Shown here piece by piece: positions 6,810 to 14,196 of a DNA stretch of 14,406 nucleotides. Made by a program: the position numbers and the translations under genes. Under the pieces are notes generated by a model that was given only the letters and a program-made list of their open reading frames with translations, had not been told where the DNA came from and ran no database searches. Position 1 is the first letter of the stretch. Every line of letters begins with the position of its first letter. The DNA comes from Comamonadaceae bacterium (GTDB lineage Bacteria; Pseudomonadota; Gammaproteobacteria; Burkholderiales; Burkholderiaceae_C). Location: the NCBI GenBank assembly GCA_947374705.1, contig CANCDA010000048.1, positions 1 to 14,406 of the forward strand, in the 5' to 3' direction.

Positions 6810-6843
6810 AGCGTACCCAATGTATGTGTCATTCAAGTGACAC
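6810..6843 (-). promoter_or_regulatory. Possible leftward Pho-type promoter for arsC
   Basis: Read leftward, the first two repeat units give GTGTCAC-N4-ATGACAC (6843-6826). They are followed after 10 bp by TACGCT (6815-6810), which keeps the T1, A2 and T6 positions of a -10 element. The start codon lies about 31 bp further on at 6778. The element works in both directions because TGTGTCA (6825-6831) and TGACACA (6838-6844) form a perfect inverted repeat. This is a hypothesis; a separate ArsR or constitutive promoter cannot be excluded. Confidence 0.35.
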
Positions 6844-6865
6844 AAAACTGCCATCAGCGTGTCAC
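6826..6865 (+). promoter_or_regulatory. Tandem Pho box (two PhoB sites) upstream of phoX
   Basis: Four 7-bp units occur with exact 11-bp periodicity: GTGTCAT (6826), GTGACAC (6837), CTGCCAT (6848) and GTGTCAC (6859). Each pair is separated by 4 bp. The enterobacterial Pho box is CTGTCAT-N4-CTGTCA(C/T), and the units match at 6, 5, 6 and 6 of 7 positions. Ten bases after the last unit is CACACT (6876-6881), a weak -10 that keeps A2 and T6. This is the spacing expected when PhoB replaces the -35 contact. The phoX start at 6913 is about 31 bp further downstream. The repeat layout is seen directly; PhoB binding is inferred. Confidence 0.68.
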
Positions 6866-6900
6866 GCTGGCCTTTCACACTCCCCTCATCACTAAAGCAA

Positions 6901-6906
6901 AAGGGG
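6901..6906 (+). promoter_or_regulatory. Ribosome-binding site that fixes the phoX start
   Basis: AAGGGG sits 6 bp before the ATG at 6913. It supports this start over the in-frame GTG at 6859, which falls inside the fourth Pho repeat unit. Confidence 0.7.
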
Positions 6907-6912
6907 TACACC

Positions 6913-8829
6913 ATGGGACAAGGATACGGTAGAGATTTTGAATCGAATGAGGGCGTGAACGTCAGCAATCAACCGGGCATTCATGCGCTGGACATCACGC
7001 GTCGTCACGTGTTGAAGTGTAGCGGTGCAGCCATAGCCATGCTGATGGGCTCGCATGCTCTGGGGGTCAGTACGGCCAGCGGTAAGCCTTTGAGCTTCAC
7101 GTCCGTGCCTGTTTCGACATCTGACACTCTGGTGGTGCCAGCTGAGTATGTTGCGGAGGTTCTTTACCGTTGGGGTGACTCGGTGGGCTCGGCCGAGGGC
7201 GCGCCCCTGTTCAAACAAGATGGCTCTAATACTTGGGAAGAGCAAACCCTTCAAGCTGGCATGCACCACGACGGCATGTCCTTCTTCCCGATTGATGGCA
7301 ACCCCCGCCACGGCCTATTGGCCATCAACCATGAGTACACCGATGACGGCTTGCTGCATGCAGACGGCATGGCCAATTGGTCGGCTAATAAGGTGCGTAA
7401 GTCCCAGGCTGCGCACGGGGTGAGCGTGATTGAAATCATTGAACGCCAGGGGCAGTGGCACGTCATGCCAGGCTCACGCTATGCGCGACGCATGACCGCC
7501 AACACCCCTATGGTCTTGAGTGGGCCAGCCAGCGGCCACGAGCTACTTAAAACAGCCGCTGACCCCACGGGTACACGGGTACTGGGCACCTTGAACAACT
7601 GCGCTGCCGGGGACACCCCTTGGGGTTCTTTTCTGACCTGCGAAGAGAATTGGAACGGTTACTTCTCGGCCTCTGAGCAACCCACTGCATCCGACAAGCG
7701 CTATGGCCTTCGCCCCAAAGGCTGGGGCTACCGCTGGCATGAGCATGACGAGCGCTTTGACGCCGCCAAGCACCCGCATGAACCGTATCGGTTTGGTTGG
7801 GTGGTTGAAATCGATCCCATGGATCCGATGCAAACACCCATCAAGCGCACAGCTTTGGGCCGCATCAAACACGAAGGTGCAACCACCACGCTCACCAAAG
7901 ATGGTCGAGTCGTTGTTTACATGGGTGATGACGAACGGTTCGAATACATCTACAAGTTCGTCTCGCGCGACAAGGTGCATCCTGGTGGCTATGCCGCTAA
8001 CAAGACATTGCTGGATCACGGCACGTTGTACGTGGCTCGCTTTGAAGCCAATGGACATGGACGCTGGCTGGCGTTGGTGCACGGTGAAAACGGACTGACG
8101 GCTGACAAGGGCTTTGCCACACAAGCTGATGTCTTGATCCACACGCGCCAAGCCGCTGACGTGGCGGGGGCCACGCCGATGGATCGCCCAGAATGGATGG
8201 CCGTGCACCCGCACACCGGCGAGGTGTTTGCCACGCTGACCAATAACAGCCAGCGTGGTCAGCAAGGACGTGCGGTGGATGAGGCCAATCCCCGGGCCGA
8301 CAACATCATGGGCCACATCATTCGCTGGCGCGAGGGTGCCGCAAAGGGCAGCGACGCAACTGCAACAGAATTTCGCTGGATGCAGTTCGCGCTGGCCGGT
8401 GACCCGAATGCCGAGCAGCCTGCGCACCGGGGCAACATTAAAGGCGACATGTACGGCAGCCCCGATGGTTTGACCTTTGATGCCGGTGGATTGTTGTGGA
8501 TACAGACCGACGTTTCAACCTCGGCCATGCACCAAGGGGCGTACAAAAACATGGGCAACAACATGATGTTGTGTGCTGACCCGTTCTCTGGTGAGACCAA
8601 GCGATTTTTGACGGGGCCCAAGGGTTGCGAGATCACGGGCATCGCGTTCACGTCAGACCGGCGCACGGTCTTCATCAACATTCAGCACCCGGGAGAGACC
8701 GCCAGTGAACGAAGCGACCCGGCTGCCCCTCAGGCCGTCAGCCATTGGCCTGATGGCCCGAAGGGCGGACGCCCCCGCTCAGCCACCGTGGCCATTCGTC
8801 GTCGTGACGGCGGCATGGTGGGCACGTGA
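6913..8829 (+). CDS. phoX: PhoX-family alkaline phosphatase, Tat-exported
   Basis: The product is 638 residues, normal for PhoX (DUF839 family), an Fe/Ca-dependent phosphatase unrelated to PhoA. The N-terminus carries a twin-arginine signal, ITRRHVLK with R30-R31, followed by a hydrophobic stretch (GAAIAMLMG), so it should be exported folded by the Tat system. Family landmarks are INHEYTDDG, the strongly conserved NNCAAGDTPWGSFLTCEENW, GRIKHEGAT, VYMGDDERFEYIYKFVS, RPEWMAVHP, SPDGLTFDAGGLLWIQTD and ITGIAFTSD..TVFINIQHPGE. These include acidic and His residues expected to bind metal. It liberates phosphate from a broad range of monoesters outside the cytoplasm. The tandem Pho box lies directly upstream, and olsB follows after 50 bp, so it probably heads the lipid-remodelling operon. 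Confidence 0.93.
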   Translation: MGQGYGRDFESNEGVNVSNQPGIHALDITRRHVLKCSGAAIAMLMGSHALGVSTASGKPLSFTSVPVSTSDTLVVPAEYVAEVLYRWGDSVGSAEGAPLFKQDGSNTWEEQTLQAGMHHDGMSFFPIDGNPRHGLLAINHEYTDDGLLHADGMANWSANKVRKSQAAHGVSVIEIIERQGQWHVMPGSRYARRMTANTPMVLSGPASGHELLKTAADPTGTRVLGTLNNCAAGDTPWGSFLTCEENWNGYFSASEQPTASDKRYGLRPKGWGYRWHEHDERFDAAKHPHEPYRFGWVVEIDPMDPMQTPIKRTALGRIKHEGATTTLTKDGRVVVYMGDDERFEYIYKFVSRDKVHPGGYAANKTLLDHGTLYVARFEANGHGRWLALVHGENGLTADKGFATQADVLIHTRQAADVAGATPMDRPEWMAVHPHTGEVFATLTNNSQRGQQGRAVDEANPRADNIMGHIIRWREGAAKGSDATATEFRWMQFALAGDPNAEQPAHRGNIKGDMYGSPDGLTFDAGGLLWIQTDVSTSAMHQGAYKNMGNNMMLCADPFSGETKRFLTGPKGCEITGIAFTSDRRTVFINIQHPGETASERSDPAAPQAVSHWPDGPKGGRPRSATVAIRRRDGGMVGT

Positions 8830-8868
8830 ACACCATTTGAAATACAAAGAACCGCATACCAAACCAAG

Positions 8869-8874
8869 AAGGAG
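8869..8874 (+). promoter_or_regulatory. Ribosome-binding site that fixes the olsB start
   Basis: A perfect AAGGAG lies 5 bp before the ATG at 8880. An in-frame GTG at 8874 overlaps this site and is therefore rejected as the start. Confidence 0.8.
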
Positions 8875-8879
8875 TGCAC

Positions 8880-9704
8880 ATGAACGAACTTCCCAATCCA
8901 ACCTATCCGCTGTCACCTATTGCCCTTCCCAGGGGGTCACTTCACCGATCTGAAAGCCCAGTGGCTCAAGCGCCCCACGGCGGCATTGTGGTGTCGTGGG
9001 CAAAGCATCTGGACGAAGTGCGCGAGGCGCAACGCTTGAGGCACCAAGTTTTTGCCGTCGAAATGGGCGCGCGCTTGGCAAACACCTTGCCCGGCCATGA
9101 CGTCGATTTATTTGACGACTACTGTGAGCACCTTTTAGTGCGTGACGCCAGCACCCAGGAAGTGATAGGCACTTACCGCGTACTCACGCCCACACAAGCC
9201 CAACGTGCGGGAAGCACTTACAGTGATATCGAATTCGACCTCGTTCGCCTGCGCGCTGTACGCGAGCGCATGGTTGAAGTGGGTCGAAGCTGCGTACACC
9301 CAGCACATCGACAGGGTGCAGTGATCCTGGCCTTGATGGGCGGTGTGATTGAGTTCACCCACCGCAACCAGTTTGACACGCTGATCGGCTGCGCCAGCAT
9401 CCCCTTGTCAAACAATGGTGTGGTGAGTGGGGATGAGGCTAGCAGCATCTGGCACCAACTCAAGCAGACCCACCTCGCACCCATTGAGTACCACGTTCGG
9501 CCTCGCTTGCCCTTGGCCATTGACCAATGGGATAGCACGCTGGATGTCAAGCCGCCTGCTCTGATCAAGGGCTATCTGCGCCTGGGCGCCCAGGTGATGG
9601 GTGCACCGGCCTGGGATCCAGATTTCAACTCGGCCGATCTGCCCATATTGCTACGCCTGTCGGACATGCCAGCCCGTTATCGCAAACATTTCTTGGAGTG
9701 CTGA
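8880..9704 (+). CDS. olsB: OlsB-type N-acyltransferase (ornithine lipid synthesis)
   Basis: This 274-residue protein belongs to the GNAT-like acyl-ACP acyltransferase family that includes OlsB. OlsB attaches a 3-hydroxy fatty acid to the alpha-amino group of ornithine, forming lyso-ornithine lipid. The core runs from about residue 35: VREAQRLRHQVFAVEMGAR, then FDDYCEHLLVRD, VIGTYRVL and VEVGRSCVHPAHRQGAVILALMGG. The C-terminal signature PPALIKGYLRLGAQVMGAPAWDPDFN closes the domain. The second acylation enzyme, OlsA, is not in the window. Ornithine lipids contain no phosphorus and replace phospholipids during phosphate starvation, which fits phoX upstream and plcP/agt downstream. Its TGA overlaps the plcP start (TGATG). 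Other amino-acid N-acyltransferases share this fold, so ornithine as the substrate is partly inferred from context. Confidence 0.82.
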   Translation: MNELPNPTYPLSPIALPRGSLHRSESPVAQAPHGGIVVSWAKHLDEVREAQRLRHQVFAVEMGARLANTLPGHDVDLFDDYCEHLLVRDASTQEVIGTYRVLTPTQAQRAGSTYSDIEFDLVRLRAVRERMVEVGRSCVHPAHRQGAVILALMGGVIEFTHRNQFDTLIGCASIPLSNNGVVSGDEASSIWHQLKQTHLAPIEYHVRPRLPLAIDQWDSTLDVKPPALIKGYLRLGAQVMGAPAWDPDFNSADLPILLRLSDMPARYRKHFLEC

Positions 9705-10570
9705 TGCGAGCGGCTCTTGGCGCAATGGAGTCCTGGACGCAAGGTTTTCAGTCTGATGGTGCAGAGTATGAAGACGAGCATCCCGCCGGGAACAAGCGAT
9801 ACCGCACCATTTTCATTTCTGATGTGCATCTGGGAACACCGGGTTGCCAGGCGGAACCTTTGCTGGAATTTCTCCGCACGCACCCGAGCGACTATTTGTA
9901 CCTGGTCGGCGACATCATCGACGGCTGGCAACTGCGCCGACGTTGGTACTGGCCGCAAGCCCACAACGACGTGGTGCAAAAGCTTCTGCGCCGGGCGCGC
10001 AAAGGGTGCAAGGTGATTTTTGTCCCCGGCAACCACGATGAATTCGCGCGTGGCTTCATAGGACATCAGTTTGGGGGCATCGACGTGGTTGACGATGCGG
10101 TTCACGTCCTGGCCGATGGACGCCGTCTGTGGGTGACCCATGGCGACTATTTTGATGGCGTCATTCAATGCGCCAAATGGCTGGCATTCGTGGGCGACAA
10201 CTTGTATGAGTTCACGCTCAAGTTAAACCGCCACCTGAACTACCTGCGCGCCCGTTTGGGGTTGCCATATTGGTCGCTTTCGGGCTACCTTAAAAACAAA
10301 GTCAAAAAAGCTTTGAATTTCATCACTGACTTCGAGGTGGCCGTGGCCAATGAAGCTCGTAAACGGGGTCACCAAGGTGTGGTCTGCGGTCATATTCACC
10401 GCGCCGAGATGAGGGACATCAACGGCATCTTGTACTGCAACGATGGCGATTGGGTCGAGAGTCGCAGCGCGCTCATCGAGCACCTTGATGGGCGATTGGA
10501 ACTCTTTGAATGGACCGTGGCCCATGAGGTCAGAGAGACAGCTCAAAATGCCACGGTAGCCACGGCATGA
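9704..10570 (+). CDS. plcP: PlcP-type phospholipase C (phosphate-starvation metallophosphoesterase)
   Basis: This 288-residue calcineurin-like phosphoesterase shows all metal motifs: D40-V-H42 (FISDVHLGT), GD 69-70 (LVGDIIDGW), GNHD 109-112, H146-GD and GHIH 229-232. The LRRRWYWPQAHNDVVQKLLR segment and the LGLPYWSLSGYLK and GDWVES stretches are those I associate with PlcP of Sinorhizobium, which releases headgroups from phospholipids under phosphate limitation. Such proteins are often mislabelled as LpxH (UDP-2,3-diacylglucosamine hydrolase). No signal peptide is seen; it should act at the inner leaflet of the cytoplasmic membrane. The start ATG at 9704 overlaps the olsB stop by 1 bp, with GGAG at 9695-9698 as the ribosome-binding site. 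Its stop overlaps the agt start (ATGA). The diacylglycerol product would feed Agt. Confidence 0.85.
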   Translation: MRAALGAMESWTQGFQSDGAEYEDEHPAGNKRYRTIFISDVHLGTPGCQAEPLLEFLRTHPSDYLYLVGDIIDGWQLRRRWYWPQAHNDVVQKLLRRARKGCKVIFVPGNHDEFARGFIGHQFGGIDVVDDAVHVLADGRRLWVTHGDYFDGVIQCAKWLAFVGDNLYEFTLKLNRHLNYLRARLGLPYWSLSGYLKNKVKKALNFITDFEVAVANEARKRGHQGVVCGHIHRAEMRDINGILYCNDGDWVESRSALIEHLDGRLELFEWTVAHEVRETAQNATVATA

Positions 10571-11619
10571 AGATCGCATTGATCACGGATGCCTGGCAAC
10601 CCCAAGTCAATGGCGTGGTCACCACCCTGGTGGAGCTGGTGCGTGAAATTGAACTTGCAGGACATCAGGTTGAAGTCATCCACCCCGGCTTGTTCAAGAC
10701 GAAGGCTTGCCCTGGCTACGACGGCATTGACCTGGCCGTGCGGCCGAAAAATCAGATGCGAGAGTTGCTTGACGCCTCGCATGCTCAGGCCATACACATC
10801 GCCACCGAAGGCCCATTGGGGTGGGCCGCGCGTGGCTACTGTCTTAAACGGGGTCTGGCCTTCACCACGGCATTCCACACCAAATTCCCGGAAATTTTGA
10901 ACGCAGCGCTGAAAGTCCCGCTGTCTTGGGGCTACGCCGTATTCCGACATTTTCATAAACCATCATCCGGCGTGATGGTGCCCACGCAGGGCGTGCTGCG
11001 CATGCTTGAGAAACGGGGTTTCAAAAACTTGCGCCGATGGACGCATGGCGTGGATTTGAATTTATTTTCGTTCAGTGAAACCTGTGGTGATCATCAGGCT
11101 TTAACAAGCTTGGAGCGCCCGGTGTCCTTGTTTGTCGGACGCGTGTCTTACGAGAAAAACATCGAAGCCTTCTTGCAGTTGGATATTCCGGGCAGCAAGG
11201 TCGTGTGTGGTGTCGGCCCCTTGGAAGCCAGCCTCAAGCCTCGCTATCCGCAGGTTTGCTGGTTGGGAGTTTTGCCGCGTGATGAGCTTGCGCAGGTGTA
11301 TGCGGCGGCTGATGTGTTTGTCATGCCCAGTAAGTCAGAGACGTTCGGCCTGGTCATGCTTGAAGCCATGGCTACCGGCACCCCGGTTGCAGCCTATCCG
11401 GTTGATGGGCCACTGGAGGTGCTGGGCTCAGAAGATCAGCAGTTTCACGGCGGCGCCCTGGATGACAAGCTTCACCAAGCGTGGTGCCGTGCTGCGAAGG
11501 TGTCGCGCCATGAGGCGCGCGCCAGGTCTGAATGCTTTAGCTGGAGTCACGCCAGCAACTTGTTCTTGGAATATCTGGTGCCAGCGCACCCGATGTCCCA
11601 GAGCGCCGTCAGACCTTAA
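10567..11619 (+). CDS. agt: Agt-type GT4 lipid glycosyltransferase
   Basis: This 350-residue GT-B, family 4 glycosyltransferase has an N-terminal acceptor domain that opens MKIALITDAWQPQVNGV with the glycine-rich VNGVVTT loop. It then shows HIATEGPLG and FTTAFHTKFPE, typical of SqdX/MgdA-like lipid glycosyltransferases. The donor domain carries VGRVSYEKNIE (R192, K197) and the EX7E motif from E258 to E266 (SKSETFGLVMLEAMATGTPV). It probably transfers glucose, galactose or glucuronate from a UDP sugar onto diacylglycerol at the cytoplasmic face. A plcP-agt pair with overlapping ends is a known phosphate-starvation glycolipid module in alphaproteobacteria and marine bacteria; sugar specificity cannot be read here. 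Its last 11 bp overlap the convergent phosphoesterase gene. Confidence 0.85.
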   Translation: MKIALITDAWQPQVNGVVTTLVELVREIELAGHQVEVIHPGLFKTKACPGYDGIDLAVRPKNQMRELLDASHAQAIHIATEGPLGWAARGYCLKRGLAFTTAFHTKFPEILNAALKVPLSWGYAVFRHFHKPSSGVMVPTQGVLRMLEKRGFKNLRRWTHGVDLNLFSFSETCGDHQALTSLERPVSLFVGRVSYEKNIEAFLQLDIPGSKVVCGVGPLEASLKPRYPQVCWLGVLPRDELAQVYAAADVFVMPSKSETFGLVMLEAMATGTPVAAYPVDGPLEVLGSEDQQFHGGALDDKLHQAWCRAAKVSRHEARARSECFSWSHASNLFLEYLVPAHPMSQSAVRP

Positions 11620-13018
11620 CGCACGCACTCTTTCCATCAGATAGCTTGCACTGAATCACAGCCACCCCTGTGGTGGTGTATTCAGTGAGCAGCCAATCGC
11701 TCTTGGCCCCTGATCCCACGCGGTCCAGCGTGGCAAAACCGTAGTCAGACCGTGACGCATAGTCGGCGATGACCGCATTTTTGATGGCCACTGAACCTAC
11801 AGGCACATCATTGGGTGCAAAACCCTCGTTGGCTGATCCCGAGTTACCCATGACCAGAGAGACGGGGTGATCGCTCTGGAAGCTGATGGCCTGGAACAAA
11901 TGCACATGACCATGCATGGCCACGCTCACACCGGTGGGGAATAAACGTTGCGGGTAGAGCGCGCTAAACACCGATGCGAGGCCCGCATTGCCACCCGATT
12001 TGGTTTGATCGGCACGGGCAGTGGGTGCAAAGGCCAGCAAGGGGTGATGGCTCAGAAAAAAACTGTTTGTCTTTAGGGGTGTCAAGGCTTCAACTTTTTT
12101 AAGTTGCGTTAAATACTTCGCATAAGCAGGGGCAGTCTGTGAAAAGGGCTTGCCACTGGTTTTGGATGAGTCAAAAACGACAAGCTGGGTGTCGTTGGCA
12201 ATGGGTACGGCATAGGGATCGGTGTAGTCGGCGTCGGCATCATTTTTAGGGTCGTTGCACGAGCGCGCTTCGCTCCAGGCTTGTGCATCAAAAAACCGGA
12301 CCCAGCCCTGACCGGCACGGAAACAAGACTCATGGTTGCCGCGAACAAAGACCCACGGTGCCGCAGCTAACAAAGGACGGGCCGGTTTGAAAAAATCAGC
12401 CTGCCAAGCATCGAAACCGTAACCCCATTCGGCATTAGTGCAGCCTGCGTTGCCTGCGGGGCAGGGGCTTTCCCGGTAATGCATATCGCCGATGTGAATG
12501 ACCAGGTCGGGTTTGAGTGCGGCCGCGCTTTTGGCGATTTGGGCGAAGGGCCACTTGGCTGCGTCATTGCAGTCCTGAAAGGCGTTTTCTGATGCTTTCA
12601 ATCGGCAGCCAGTATCGGCCACGATCACGATGCGGCGAATCTCAGACTGCGGTGCCGACAGGCGATGGCCGGCAAGCTCGGCATAGCTTGCGCCCTGGGG
12701 CCAAGCTGCTTCACAGGTCAGCACGTCAAAAACGGCGGGCTTGATGTCAAGTTGTCCGCTATCTTGGCGCTCAGAGGGCGTTGCTGCGGCTGCGCGCTGA
12801 TCCATGCGCTGCGGGGCTTTCCCCTCCCACGCCATATCGGGGCAAACGTTGGCACGTGTCACCACACGAAGCATGGCGCGCTGTCCCTCGCCCTGCACAG
12901 TGAAGACCGCTTCTGGTGAGTGGGTGGAGATCGGGGTTGGCGAATGTGAACAGGAGGAAATGAGCAGTGTTGCCAACAGGGGCGCAAGCGAAATACCGAG
13001 TTTCTGAAGAGTGAGCAT
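11609..13018 (-). CDS. Calcineurin-type metallophosphoesterase lipoprotein
   Basis: This 469-residue protein has a lipoprotein signal with the lipobox ISSC (acylated C23), so it is membrane-anchored outside the cytoplasm. The phosphoesterase core begins near 130: VADTGC (D135), HIGDMHY (D178), VRGNHES (N228-H229), LSHHPLLAF and MHGHVHLF (H371, H373). All five metal motifs are present, so it is likely active. Ten further cysteines suggest disulfide bonds. The N-terminal 100 residues look like an extra beta domain. AAGGG 5 bp upstream of the ATG supports the start. It lies 65 bp after tonB in the same direction and may be its operon partner. The substrate is unknown: a phosphomonoester, a nucleotide or a phosphate-bearing nutrient are all possible. 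Confidence 0.85.
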   Translation of the reverse strand: MLTLQKLGISLAPLLATLLISSCSHSPTPISTHSPEAVFTVQGEGQRAMLRVVTRANVCPDMAWEGKAPQRMDQRAAAATPSERQDSGQLDIKPAVFDVLTCEAAWPQGASYAELAGHRLSAPQSEIRRIVIVADTGCRLKASENAFQDCNDAAKWPFAQIAKSAAALKPDLVIHIGDMHYRESPCPAGNAGCTNAEWGYGFDAWQADFFKPARPLLAAAPWVFVRGNHESCFRAGQGWVRFFDAQAWSEARSCNDPKNDADADYTDPYAVPIANDTQLVVFDSSKTSGKPFSQTAPAYAKYLTQLKKVEALTPLKTNSFFLSHHPLLAFAPTARADQTKSGGNAGLASVFSALYPQRLFPTGVSVAMHGHVHLFQAISFQSDHPVSLVMGNSGSANEGFAPNDVPVGSVAIKNAVIADYASRSDYGFATLDRVGSGAKSDWLLTEYTTTGVAVIQCKLSDGKSACVKV

Positions 13019-13063
13019 GTCAGCCCTTAATTTTGGTGTGGGTCAAGAAAACTTGGCGCTGCA

Positions 13064-13082
13064 ATTGACGCTTCCATTGACG
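13064..13082. repeat. Direct repeat ATTGACG with 12-bp spacing
   Basis: ATTGACG occurs at 13064-13070 and again at 13076-13082, separated by CTTCC, in the 65-bp gap between tonB and the phosphoesterase gene. The 12-bp period differs from the 11-bp Pho box period, so it is not a Pho box. It could be chance or a small regulator site. Confidence 0.25.
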
Positions 13083-13083
13083 A

Positions 13084-13776
13084 TTAAAGACAGGCGACCC
13101 ATATCTGATAAGTGCCAGGTTTGCCCTGCAGCGCTGGTGGCGGTGTGGGGAAGCTTGCCGTTTGTACGGCTTTGATCGCCGCCCGATCTGCAACGCCTAG
13201 CCCACTGGGTTGCACGACGCGAATGGCGGAGACTAGGCCATCCAGCAGGTTGAATTCGACCCGGGTTCGCCCTTTGAAGTTCAGCGCCGCTGCCGTGGCA
13301 GGCACTTCAAAAGCAGCTTGAACAGCGGCTGCCAGCTTGGCGTTGTAGGCGACGGCAGGGTCAATCGCAGGGGCCGTTGGCTGGGCCAACGGGGGAGGCA
13401 GGGGCGGCGCAGATTTGACAGCCAGCACAGGGTTCGGCATCGGCACGGTCACAACGGGTTCAGGGCTCGGTGCTGGGCTCAGCTCAGGCGCAGGCAGAGG
13501 GTTCTGGACGGGTGTTGGGACTTGCACTGTGCGCTGCGGTTTAGCGATTGGGACGTGGGGTAGTGGCAGAGTCGGCGGGGGCGTGATTTTTTCAGGCACG
13601 CTGGTGTCTATGCTGATGGGCGTGACCTGTTCAGGGGGCACGTTGGGGTGAGCGGCAAGCCAAGCCACCAGGGCCAGCACCACCAGGCCCTCAAGGCTCA
13701 AGGCCGCCATGAAAGACTGCCATTGACGCTTGAGATGGGTATTGCTGCGTCCTGGCTGGAGGGCGAGCGTGTTCAC
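13084..13776 (-). CDS. tonB: TonB-family energy transducer
   Basis: This 230-residue protein has the classic TonB layout. A short cytoplasmic N-terminus is followed by one membrane anchor (about 24-43, AALSLEGLVVLALVAWLAAH) and a long Pro-rich periplasmic spacer (47-140). The C-terminal TonB domain (about 141-230) has FKGRTRVEFNLLDG, VSAIRVVQPSG, DRAAIKAVQTASFPTPP and a final YQIWVACL. It conveys proton-motive force from ExbB/ExbD to TonB-dependent outer-membrane receptors. The start is GTG, overlapping the exbD stop as GTGA (13773-13776), so translation is coupled. The Pro-rich spacer is low-complexity, as expected. No receptor gene lies within the window, so the transported substrate is unknown. 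Confidence 0.9.
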   Translation of the reverse strand: MNTLALQPGRSNTHLKRQWQSFMAALSLEGLVVLALVAWLAAHPNVPPEQVTPISIDTSVPEKITPPPTLPLPHVPIAKPQRTVQVPTPVQNPLPAPELSPAPSPEPVVTVPMPNPVLAVKSAPPLPPPLAQPTAPAIDPAVAYNAKLAAAVQAAFEVPATAAALNFKGRTRVEFNLLDGLVSAIRVVQPSGLGVADRAAIKAVQTASFPTPPPALQGKPGTYQIWVACL

Positions 13777-14168
13777 TTTGCGATTTGGCGAGCCGCCAAC
13801 CCGACTTGCGTTGCGCCACCCAGTTTGACCGCATCGATGACCGTCATCACTTGCTGTAGCGAAGCGTCTTCACCGCCTGCCACGGTAACGGCCAATTTGG
13901 CTGGGTCACGTGCGCGCACCAGGGCTGTGATGTCGGATGCCGTCACGCCTTGGCCCTCAACATAAAGGATGCCTCCTGTGCGAATCTCAACCAGCAACTT
14001 GGGCGAGGGCATCACCGTCGCCGTGGAGCTGGTCGGCAGCTTGGAAACCTGCCCCGTGGTCGGAATCATGCGCAGCGTCATCATGGCGAAAAACACCAGC
14101 AGGAAAAGCATGATGTCGATCATCGGGATGATTTCAATCCGCGCTTTGCGTGTTTCAAAATAGCGCAT
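13773..14168 (-). CDS. exbD: Biopolymer transport protein ExbD
   Basis: This 131-residue ExbD/TolR protein has a short basic N-terminus. Its single transmembrane helix (about 11-34) carries the essential acid residue D18 (IIPMIDIMLFLLVFF), equivalent to the proton-channel Asp of E. coli ExbD. The periplasmic domain follows (LLVEIRTGGILYVEGQGV, then LAVTVAGGEDASLQQVMTVIDAVKLGGATQVGLA). A TTG at 14174 could add two residues, but the ATG at 14168 matches the family N-terminus better. It lies 28 bp after the exbB stop and overlaps tonB. With ExbB it forms the inner-membrane motor energising TonB. Confidence 0.92.
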   Translation of the reverse strand: MRYFETRKARIEIIPMIDIMLFLLVFFAMMTLRMIPTTGQVSKLPTSSTATVMPSPKLLVEIRTGGILYVEGQGVTASDITALVRARDPAKLAVTVAGGEDASLQQVMTVIDAVKLGGATQVGLAARQIAK

Positions 14169-14196
14169 GGTCAAACTTGCCTGTTTTTATTGATCA

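Noticed and set aside
6779..6832. Longer arsC start at 6832
   Set aside because: It would put the start codon inside the regulatory repeats, and the extra 18 residues do not fit the family N-terminus.
6859..6912. Upstream GTG start for phoX at 6859
   Set aside because: It falls within the fourth Pho repeat unit and has no ribosome-binding site; the ATG at 6913 has AAGGGG 6 bp upstream.
7543..8427. 294-codon open frame on the minus strand inside phoX
   Set aside because: phoX is unambiguous from its conserved motifs; the opposite frame shows no family features and is explained by codon bias.
9704..10570. Annotation of the metallophosphoesterase as LpxH
   Set aside because: The WYWPQ and GLPYWSLSGYLK segments, the overlap with a GT4 gene and the Pho context fit PlcP better. 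LpxH normally works in lipid A synthesis and is usually about 240 residues.
13350..13640. Repetitive, Pro/Gly-rich stretch that could suggest a repeat element
   Set aside because: It encodes the Pro-rich periplasmic spacer of TonB, which explains the low complexity.
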